From Bacteroidota bacterium (GTDB taxonomy: Bacteria > Bacteroidota > Bacteroidia > Bacteroidales > VadinHA17), in the NCBI GenBank assembly GCA_012838685.1, contig DUOU01000251.1, positions 1 to 5,531 on the forward strand: 5,531 nt of DNA, read 5' to 3'. Made by a program: the position numbers and the translations under genes. The notes beneath the pieces are model-generated. The model saw only the letters and a program-made list of their open reading frames with translations. It made no database searches and was not told the origin of the DNA. Below are positions 1-5,531 of the stretch, piece by piece. Position 1 is the first letter of the stretch, and every line of letters starts with the position of its first letter.

Positions 1-1
1 T

Positions 2-2347
2 ACCTCCCGGGTTGACTCAGCGTTGGCGGATGGGTTATCATCAAAGGTTAAGTCGCTTGTAGATTACTATACGGATGGGATTTCAAGCTATAATGAGGCA
101 ACAATTGTACTGAGAGATATATATATGGCGGCTATCCTGGGTGATGTGGCCCATGCTGTCAAGGTACTCACAAATGCCGAGAACAGTTTTGTGCTGGCCG
201 ATACCGGCGATATGCTGATGAATGTCATAGGCAACGATCAGACACCATTCATTTACGAAAAGACCGGAAATGAGTACAATGTTTTTATGATTGACGAGTT
301 CCAGGACACATCCACAATTCAGTACCGCAATTTTAAGCCATTACTGGAGAATAGTATTGCCCAGGGATACAACAGCATAGTTGCCGGTGACGTGAAACAA
401 TCAATTTACAGATGGCGAAATGGGGAGTGGTCAATTTTGGGCAGGTTGTTGGAGTCGGATTTTACCGAAGAGAGGGTAAGGGACGAACCCTTAACGACAA
501 ACTGGCGTTCTCTGCCCGAAATTGTTAAGTTCAACAACACCCTATTTACGGTATTGCCCGGGATAATCGACAGATATCCGGAGTTTAATGGTTCTTTGGA
601 TAAGCTCGCCGATGTCTACGTAAATGTTGTGCAGTCGGTTCCCAATGACAAGAAAGGGGGTTATATCAGGATAGAAAATGTTTCTTCCGAAGATAACGAT
701 AGCCGCAAAAAAGATGGTTTCAAGAAGAAGATTCTCTCTTTTTTGCCCGAAATAATCAAACAATGCCAAGATGATGGGTATAGAGCGTCCGATATAGGAA
801 TTTTGGTCAGATTCAAGAGTGAAGCTACCGAGATACTTGATTATCTGAACAGATATTCGGCATCAATCTCCGAAGACGAAGGAAAGCGTTATAACTTTAA
901 TCTATTGTCGGCCGATTCATTGATAGTTGGAAATTCTGATGCGGTACGTTTCATAGTCGCCGCTATGAAGAGAATAATCGATAGTGATGACAGTATCAAC
1001 AGGGGAGAGATGCTAAGATATTATCATTTGACGGGTTTGCGGGGCGGGGGAGAGTCGGTTATCTCTTTTTCTCTGGTTGGAGAGTTGGAACAAAAATACT
1101 TTCCACTCGGTTATGGGGAGTTTTTGTTAAGCATCAAATCCCGGCCACTTTTTACGTTAAGCGAATCTATAATAAGTTTTTTTGGACTTAATGGCGAGGG
1201 TTCAGATGTAGCGGCAATCGGATTTTTCCAGGATCAGGTGCTGAAATATATGAATGAAAACGGTTCCGACCTGAAAGGGTTCATTGCCTGGTGGGAAGAT
1301 GAGGGCTCAGAACAGGAAATAGAGCTTTCAGGGGAACAGGATGCGATAAGGATTATGACTATCCACAAGGCAAAGGGGCTTCAGTTCAAGATTGTTCTGG
1401 TTCCGTTTATCTCCTGGCAATTTACCCCCAAAACCAAAGGTGAAAACTTTATATGGGTTTTGCCGGATAAGGAGCCATTAAGCATAATAGGGGCCTTCCC
1501 CGTGAAGTACAACAAGGAGATGCAAGGAACCGGTTTTGAAAGATACTATAACAGCGAACTGTGGTCCTCATACCTTGACAATATCAACCTGCTTTACGTT
1601 GCCTTTACGCGGGCGGAAGAGAGACTGTATGGCTTTACGTTTCCCAGAAACAAAAATGAAGCCGGGGCGATTTTATTCTCAACTTTGTCGGCTTCCAGTT
1701 CGGATCTGGATATCCAAACCAACAACGAAATGATGGTAAATCTACCCGACTTTTTGCTAAGTGGGGGCAATGTTTATGAGCAAGGGGTGAAACATCGGAA
1801 CAGTGGTGCCGCTTCAGCCGAGATGTTGCTTAACGCCGATTATCCGGTATTTGGCGGAGAAAATCGACTTAGATTGAGGTTTAGCGGGGGTAGTTTGTTG
1901 CGTTTAGATGAAGAGAAAGGGTTGTCAAAAGCATATTATGGAACCGTACTCCATGATATTCTGGGCAATATAATTGTTGAAGATGATATTCAGGGTGCCG
2001 TGGACTCGGCCGTGAACGATGGGTTGCTGCCAATAGGAGGAGCTGAAGAGACTGTGGAAAAAATAAGAAAAATGATAAGCGGCCCATTGACAAAAGAGTG
2101 GTTCGCGCCGGGAGCCGAGGTGCTGACAGAACCGGAAATACTGGCGGGAGACGGTGAAATACGTCGACCCGACAGGGTGGTAATCCGGAATAACCAGGCA
2201 ACAGTAATAGATTATAAGTTTGGTGGGGAGAGATCGGAGCATCTGAATCAGATCAAATATTACAAGAGTTTGCTGACCGGTCTGGGATACCAGGTGAAAA
2301 TGGCGGCATTGTGGTATGTGGAACAGGATAAAATTGTGGAGGTATAA
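2..2347 (+). CDS. addA: AddA-type ATP-dependent helicase-nuclease subunit (UvrD/Rep family, SF1A, with C-terminal RecB-like nuclease), 5'-truncated by the window edge
   Basis: The reading frame is open to the left edge, so the TTG at 23 is not a real start; residue numbers here count from it for convenience. Visible superfamily 1 helicase motifs are II (DEFQDT, 91-96, Walker B), III (GDVKQSIYRWR, 122-132), IV (LTTNWRS, 157-163), V (TIHKAKGLQF, 446-455) and VI (YVAFTRAEERLY, 525-536). A C-terminal PD-(D/E)XK nuclease follows: GTVLH with His644, Asp717 in RPDRV, Asp730-Tyr-Lys732, and Gln743 with Tyr746/747. The Asp-to-Asp spacing of 13 equals that of E. coli RecB (D1067, D1080, K1082). The missing N-terminus, by family about 250-300 residues, should carry the Walker A and Q motifs. 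Known role: the ATP-driven 3'-5' motor and one nuclease of AddAB, which resects double-strand breaks for RecA in the cytoplasm. The AddB gene follows on the same strand, which favours AddA over a plain UvrD, PcrA or RecB. No frameshift or lost catalytic residue is seen. The gene ends in TAA. Confidence 0.93.
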   Translation, partial: TSRVDSALADGLSSKVKSLVDYYTDGISSYNEATIVLRDIYMAAILGDVAHAVKVLTNAENSFVLADTGDMLMNVIGNDQTPFIYEKTGNEYNVFMIDEFQDTSTIQYRNFKPLLENSIAQGYNSIVAGDVKQSIYRWRNGEWSILGRLLESDFTEERVRDEPLTTNWRSLPEIVKFNNTLFTVLPGIIDRYPEFNGSLDKLADVYVNVVQSVPNDKKGGYIRIENVSSEDNDSRKKDGFKKKILSFLPEIIKQCQDDGYRASDIGILVRFKSEATEILDYLNRYSASISEDEGKRYNFNLLSADSLIVGNSDAVRFIVAAMKRIIDSDDSINRGEMLRYYHLTGLRGGGESVISFSLVGELEQKYFPLGYGEFLLSIKSRPLFTLSESIISFFGLNGEGSDVAAIGFFQDQVLKYMNENGSDLKGFIAWWEDEGSEQEIELSGEQDAIRIMTIHKAKGLQFKIVLVPFISWQFTPKTKGENFIWVLPDKEPLSIIGAFPVKYNKEMQGTGFERYYNSELWSSYLDNINLLYVAFTRAEERLYGFTFPRNKNEAGAILFSTLSASSSDLDIQTNNEMMVNLPDFLLSGGNVYEQGVKHRNSGAASAEMLLNADYPVFGGENRLRLRFSGGSLLRLDEEKGLSKAYYGTVLHDILGNIIVEDDIQGAVDSAVNDGLLPIGGAEETVEKIRKMISGPLTKEWFAPGAEVLTEPEILAGDGEIRRPDRVVIRNNQATVIDYKFGGERSEHLNQIKYYKSLLTGLGYQVKMAALWYVEQDKIVEV

Positions 2348-2510
2348 ATTGGCGGGAAAGGATTAGTGTCTCCCAACAAAGAGAGGGGCAAAAGTATGGG
2401 GAGGAGGGCCTGCTTTTGGGAAAGAGTGGAGACCATAAGGTTATTGGAATATTCATAAAAATATTGTTTTACGGGGAGGCATGGCGACTTCGGCTTTATA
2501 ATTAAATTTT
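2348..2510. other. 163-base gap between addA and addB, no convincing gene
   Basis: This stretch separates the two subunit genes. Its first ~90 bases are purine-rich on the + strand. No strong hairpin followed by a T run is present, so no intrinsic terminator for addA is visible and co-transcription is possible. A weak AT-only inverted repeat (AATATT at 2448-2453 and 2460-2465, loop of 6) is the only symmetry I noticed. Two tiny reading frames exist: 2396-2458 (20 codons, same frame as addA) and 2481-2501 (six codons, MATSAL). The second has GGGGAGG at 2473-2479, too close to its ATG for a normal ribosome binding site. I see no clear Bacteroidota-type promoter (TTTG, then TAnnTTTG about 20 bases on) at a sensible distance from the addB start. 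Confidence 0.6.
2495..2510 (+). promoter_or_regulatory. AT-rich translation-initiation region of addB, no Shine-Dalgarno
   Basis: The 16 bases TTTATAATTAAATTTT lie directly in front of the GTG-ATG pair that opens addB and contain only A and T. No purine-rich anti-16S match lies 5-10 bases upstream of either start codon; the nearest one, GGGGAGG at 2473-2479, is over 30 bases away. Weak use of Shine-Dalgarno sites and AT-rich, unstructured leaders are typical of Bacteroidota. The role in initiation is inferred. Confidence 0.4.
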
Positions 2511-2513
2511 GTG

Positions 2514-5360
2514 ATGAGATACTTTCTGGAACAGACAGCCCAATATTTGTATGATAATTATGGGAACCGGCTTAGGAATCATTGCCTGGTTTTCCCCAAC
2601 AGACGTGCCGGTGTTTTCCTTCTGAAACATCTCTCCATTGTTTCCGGCAATCCACTTTGGGCGCCTAAAACCACCACAATAAACGACCTTTTTATGTCGG
2701 TTTCCCCGTACAAAACGGCTCCTACCGAAAAACTGGTGGTGGAGCTCTTCAAGCTTTACAGGGAACTGGCCAAAAAGGAGGAGACAATAGACAATTTTTA
2801 CTTCTGGGGGGAGATGTTGCTCAATGATTTTGACGATGTGGACAAATATCTCGTCAATCCGGAGGCTCTCTTTACTAATCTGAAGGACTTACACGATATT
2901 GACAAAAAATTTGGAGGACTGACCGAAGACCAGATAAAGGTTATAAGGAGGTTTATAGTCAATTTCCGGGAGGGAGAAATAACGGATCAAAAAAGGGATT
3001 TTGAGTTTAATTGGTCTATCCTTTTGCCTCTCTACATCTCCTTCAAAAAACGGTTGAGAGAACTTGGTATTGCCTATGAGGGCATGGCGGAAAGGGATTT
3101 ACTTGAGGAGGATGGGGCAGTTTCATCGAAATTCCGCGATTTTGAAAAATATCACTTTATCGGCTTCAACGCCCTCAACAATTGTGAGAAGAAATTGATG
3201 GAGATTTTGAAGTCGGAATCAAAAGCGGAATTTTACTGGGACTATGCGAAAACGCCCTTTTTTGAGCACAATCCAAGGGCCGCGCTTTTTGTTGAATCCA
3301 ACATTAAGGAGTTCGGGCAGACCCTTCCGTTGACCGCCTCCAATACAGGTAGTTTACCTGTGGTAACCATTGTTGATATACCATCTGACTCCGGACAGGC
3401 TAAGCTGCTGCCAAATATTTTTAAGGAGATGGCAATTGATACCGATCCCGACAATCTTCACAAAACGGCGGTGGTGCTTGCCGATGAAAACCTGTTGCCG
3501 GCCCTGCTTTCCTCCATCCCCCCGGAGATAACCGATATAAACATAACTATGGGCTATCCCTTTAAAATGACTGTCGTCTACTCACTGTTGAGGAGTTTGC
3601 TCTCATTGCAGGAGATAAGAGAGGTCAAGGAGCCCCATAAGGTTTTCTTTGGTCACCGTAAAGTGCTGAAGATCCTTTCAAATCCATTGGTAGTCGAGTC
3701 AACCAACGGGAGGGCGGAGGATATGGCAAAACAGATCATATCGGGAAACATCTCTTTTATTTCTCCCTCTTTTTTTGGTGAAGACCCTTTTCTGGCTCTT
3801 CTCTTCGGGGTTGTTGGGGATACGGATAAATTGTGCGGTTATTTGCGGGATATTTTTATCTCGATAGCCGAATCGCGGGATGGAAGCGACCCTTTGACGG
3901 CTGAGTTTCTTTTCAGGGCCAACCAGATGTTGAACAGACTTGAACCGCTATTTGGGGACTCTTCCGTCAATATCAATAAAGAGGTAGCCATTAGATTGAT
4001 TGACAGAATATTCAGGGAGATAAAAGTTCCTTTTAGAGGGGAGCCTTTAAGGGGGCTACAGATTATGGGCATCCTGGAATCCAGGGCAATTGATTTCGAT
4101 AACGTTATAATATTATCGGCAAATGAGGGGGTACTCCCTCGATCCTCCCCGTCATCCTCCTATATACCGCACAACTTGCGAGAGGCTTTTGGGTTGCCCG
4201 TAATATCGCATCAGGACTCGATATATGATTATTATTTTACAAGGTTGCTCACCAGGGCAAAAAATGTGGTTTTGGTTTATAACTCCTCAGCCGAAGGAAT
4301 GCGGTCGGGAGAGATGAGCAGGTTTTTATTACGGCTTAAATATGGCAACCTGGTAAGCCCCTCTTTCTTCTCGGCGAAAATAGGTATAAGGGTCGGTGGG
4401 GGAGTCGGTGCCTCCATACCCCGTGCACAGAACGACATTCGAATTCTCGAAGAAAAATACATAAAAGGAGCCGACAGACGGCCGCTTTCACCGAGCGCCA
4501 TCAACGCATGGCTCAATTGTGGCGCCAGATTTTACTATTCGTATGTATGTGGGATGAAGGAGACCGATAGGCTTGTAGAAGGGATTGAACCCGCGATGAT
4601 GGGAACCATATTGCACGAAGTCATTAACAGGTATTACTCCCCATATGTAGGAGAAAAGATTTCAACTCCTATTATGGAGGAACTTATGAAAAACAAAAAG
4701 GGGAAAAGGCAATTGATAGACGAGGTTCTTCGCGAGGTTTGGTTTGGGGGAGAAGATAATGTGCCAAAAACGGGCAATGCCCTGATAATGGCCGATATTA
4801 CGGAGATGTTTGTTGACAGAGTACTGGAAATAGATAAGAGTTTAGCTCCTTTTATCCTAATAGGGTTGGAGCAAAATTTCACAAAAAACCTTCCAATCAA
4901 CTATTCGGGGAATAAGGAGTCAATAATAATCGGAGGGAAAATTGACAGGATAGATCAGAGAGAGGGGGTAAAAAGGTTGATTGATTATAAAACCGGGAAG
5001 AGTGAACCAAATATCTCCTCAATTGAGGATTTGTTCTCTGGTCCGCCCAAAAAGAGAAATGATGCGGTAACGCAGACATTGATATATTGCTATCTTTTGT
5101 CGGACGAAAAAGGTTTCGCCTTGTCGCGTCCCGTAATTTACGCATTAAGGGAAAGCAATAGGGAAAAGTGGGACGATACGATCACAATTGGCAAAAAACC
5201 GCTGGATAATTTTAAGGAAGTTGAAACTCAATTCGCGGAGCTGCTAACGAAAACGGTAGAGGAGATATTTGACCCATCCATCCCCTTCGCACTTACAACC
5301 TACGACTCAAGTTGCTCAAGCTGTCCATATAAAAAGATATGTAAAAAACAGCCTTTTTAG
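2514..5360 (+). CDS. addB: AddB-type nuclease subunit of the AddAB helicase-nuclease (degenerate helicase domains, PD-(D/E)XK nuclease, likely 4Fe-4S cluster)
   Basis: The frame has a stop at 2499-2501, so only GTG 2511 or ATG 2514 can start it; ATG is preferred, giving 948 residues. The N-terminal region has FPNRRAG (27-33) where Firmicutes AddB carries a Walker A, so ATP binding here is unlikely. WGEMLLNDFDDVD (98-110) and NEGVLP (537-542) fit the degenerate helicase domains of Bacteroidota AddB-like proteins. The nuclease has GTILH with His701, Asp811 in GKIDR, Asp824-Tyr-Lys826, and Gln854 with Tyr858. Cys669 comes before the nuclease motifs, and Cys934, Cys937 and Cys943 (C-x2-C-x5-C) sit at the extreme C-terminus. 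This is the pattern that holds the 4Fe-4S cluster in B. subtilis AddB (C801, C1121, C1124, C1130). Known role: cuts one strand and provides the Chi-scanning side of the AddAB heterodimer. It lies 166 bases after addA. Length is shorter than the ~1,160 residues of Firmicutes AddB. A stand-alone Cas4-like nuclease is excluded by size. Confidence 0.92.
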   Translation: MRYFLEQTAQYLYDNYGNRLRNHCLVFPNRRAGVFLLKHLSIVSGNPLWAPKTTTINDLFMSVSPYKTAPTEKLVVELFKLYRELAKKEETIDNFYFWGEMLLNDFDDVDKYLVNPEALFTNLKDLHDIDKKFGGLTEDQIKVIRRFIVNFREGEITDQKRDFEFNWSILLPLYISFKKRLRELGIAYEGMAERDLLEEDGAVSSKFRDFEKYHFIGFNALNNCEKKLMEILKSESKAEFYWDYAKTPFFEHNPRAALFVESNIKEFGQTLPLTASNTGSLPVVTIVDIPSDSGQAKLLPNIFKEMAIDTDPDNLHKTAVVLADENLLPALLSSIPPEITDINITMGYPFKMTVVYSLLRSLLSLQEIREVKEPHKVFFGHRKVLKILSNPLVVESTNGRAEDMAKQIISGNISFISPSFFGEDPFLALLFGVVGDTDKLCGYLRDIFISIAESRDGSDPLTAEFLFRANQMLNRLEPLFGDSSVNINKEVAIRLIDRIFREIKVPFRGEPLRGLQIMGILESRAIDFDNVIILSANEGVLPRSSPSSSYIPHNLREAFGLPVISHQDSIYDYYFTRLLTRAKNVVLVYNSSAEGMRSGEMSRFLLRLKYGNLVSPSFFSAKIGIRVGGGVGASIPRAQNDIRILEEKYIKGADRRPLSPSAINAWLNCGARFYYSYVCGMKETDRLVEGIEPAMMGTILHEVINRYYSPYVGEKISTPIMEELMKNKKGKRQLIDEVLREVWFGGEDNVPKTGNALIMADITEMFVDRVLEIDKSLAPFILIGLEQNFTKNLPINYSGNKESIIIGGKIDRIDQREGVKRLIDYKTGKSEPNISSIEDLFSGPPKKRNDAVTQTLIYCYLLSDEKGFALSRPVIYALRESNREKWDDTITIGKKPLDNFKEVETQFAELLTKTVEEIFDPSIPFALTTYDSSCSSCPYKKICKKQPF

Positions 5361-5391
5361 TGAGAGAGGACTATTTTTACCTATCTTTACG
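5357..5391 (+). promoter_or_regulatory. Possible Bacteroidota-type promoter after addB
   Basis: TATCTTTA at 5382-5389 matches the Bacteroidota -7 consensus TAnnTTTG at all but the last fixed base. TTAG at 5357-5360 matches the -33 box TTTG at three of four bases, with a spacer of 21 bases, within the usual range. Transcription would start near 5395-5400 and could serve the candidate gene whose start lies near 5483, leaving a leader of about 85 bases. The -33 part overlaps the addB stop codon. Short AT-rich matches arise by chance, so this stays tentative. Confidence 0.35.
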
Positions 5392-5482
5392 AACCATTAG
5401 AGGTTTTGGCTTAATGTTCAAAAGTAATGATGAAATCTTCTATAACCCCCATTATTACTAACTTTGAAGCATTTTAAAGGTG
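5361..5482. other. Intergenic stretch downstream of addB
   Basis: This AT-rich stretch holds the tentative promoter described separately and no strong terminator for addB. A 15-residue frame at 5414-5461 (ATG to TAA) is the longest + strand ATG-initiated frame I found. It has no ribosome binding site and no recognisable content. Nothing else is supported. Confidence 0.5.
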
Positions 5483-5531
5483 ATGGGTAAAAAATTTGCT
5501 TTTACTGTGGTTCGCGTGCCACGGTTAAAAA
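5483..5531 (+). CDS. Possible start of a further gene, cut by the right edge
   Basis: An ATG at 5483 opens a frame with no stop up to the window end, beginning MGKKFAFTVVRVPRLK (16 residues, basic). A GTG lies directly before it, as at addB, and AAAGG at 5476-5480 is a weak ribosome-binding match that sits rather close. The frame has a stop at 5465-5467, so the start would be at 5480 or 5483. A candidate promoter lies about 95 bases upstream. The product is not recognisable from so few residues. The minus strand of the same stretch is also open, from the edge to a stop at 5458-5460, so the end of a converging gene is an alternative. Sixteen open codons are weak evidence. Confidence 0.25.
   Translation, partial: MGKKFAFTVVRVPRLK
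5500..5529. repeat. Imperfect inverted repeat (hairpin) at the right edge
   Basis: CTGTGG (5505-5510) pairs with CCACGG (5519-5524) across the 8-base loop TTCGCGTG, with one G-T wobble. The stem extends outward by A5504-T5525, one T-T mismatch, and three A-T pairs (5500-5502 with 5527-5529). No T run follows the stem on either strand, so it is not a standard intrinsic terminator. It could be a mobile-element end, a regulatory hairpin, or chance inside the candidate coding start. Confidence 0.4.

Noticed and set aside
23..25. TTG at 23 as the start of the helicase gene
   Set aside because: The frame is open back to the window edge, and the protein from here would lack the Walker A motif and everything else before motif II, so the gene clearly starts outside the window.
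1881..2242. Long minus-strand frames opposite the AddA nuclease domain
   Set aside because: They overlap a conserved coding region in full, have no recognisable domains, and are shadows of the true frame.
2415..2443. TTTG (2415-2418) and TAAGGTTA (2436-2443) as a Bacteroidota promoter for addB
   Set aside because: The downstream box has two mismatches in the fixed positions and the spacer is 17, shorter than usual.
2497..2502. TATAAT as a sigma-70 -10 box for addB
   Set aside because: No -35 box lies at 16-18 bases, the site is about 10 bases before the start codon, and the likely lineage uses a different promoter consensus.
5342..5359. TAAAAA and TTTTTA inverted repeat at the addB end as a terminator
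   Set aside because: The stem is six A-T pairs only, lies inside the coding end, and has no GC-rich core.
2..5360. A helicase plus nuclease pair as an anti-phage defence system
   Set aside because: Motif set, domain order, two RecB-type nucleases and the AddB cysteine pattern fit the housekeeping AddAB repair enzyme fully; no defence-type neighbours are present in the window.
5414..5461. 15-residue frame MFKSNDEIFYNPHYY
   Set aside because: It is very short, has no ribosome binding site and has no recognisable content.
5506..5524. GGTTCGCG within the edge hairpin as a tRNA T-arm
   Set aside because: The loop is eight bases rather than seven, the invariant A of the T-loop is missing, and no D-arm, anticodon arm or acceptor strand is visible upstream.

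Overview
The window holds one ordinary but well-preserved module: the two subunits of an AddAB-type (RecBCD-like) helicase-nuclease for recombinational repair of double-strand breaks, both on the + strand. Several things suggest a Bacteroidota bacterium, probably Bacteroidales. The large PD-(D/E)XK subunit is a short AddB (about 948 residues) with no Walker A motif. The AddB start has an AT-rich stretch in front of it instead of a Shine-Dalgarno site. A promoter-like TAnnTTTG box lies after the second gene. The lineage is inferred from the sequence and has not been searched.

Layout. Positions 2-2347 hold the C-terminal ~780 residues of AddA; the 5' part, with the Walker A motif, lies outside the window. 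UvrD-family motifs II to VI and a complete RecB-type nuclease domain are visible. Positions 2348-2510 are a 163-base gap with no convincing gene, containing only very short reading frames. Positions 2514-5360 hold a complete AddB, with an N-terminal degenerate helicase region and a C-terminal nuclease framed by four cysteines arranged as in iron-sulfur AddB proteins. Positions 5361-5531 hold a possible promoter, the possible start of a further + strand gene that runs off the right edge, and a hairpin at the edge.

How the genes work together. In the known family, AddA and AddB form a heterodimer that binds broken DNA ends. AddA's motor unwinds the DNA, the two nuclease domains cut one strand each, and the AddB side scans for the Chi-like recombination signal. 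The product is a 3' single strand for RecA. Both nuclease active sites look intact here, and AddA is the only subunit likely to have a motor. I found no sign of a new system, mobile element, CRISPR array or RNA gene. The second-look points are the gene order, the gap and the right edge.
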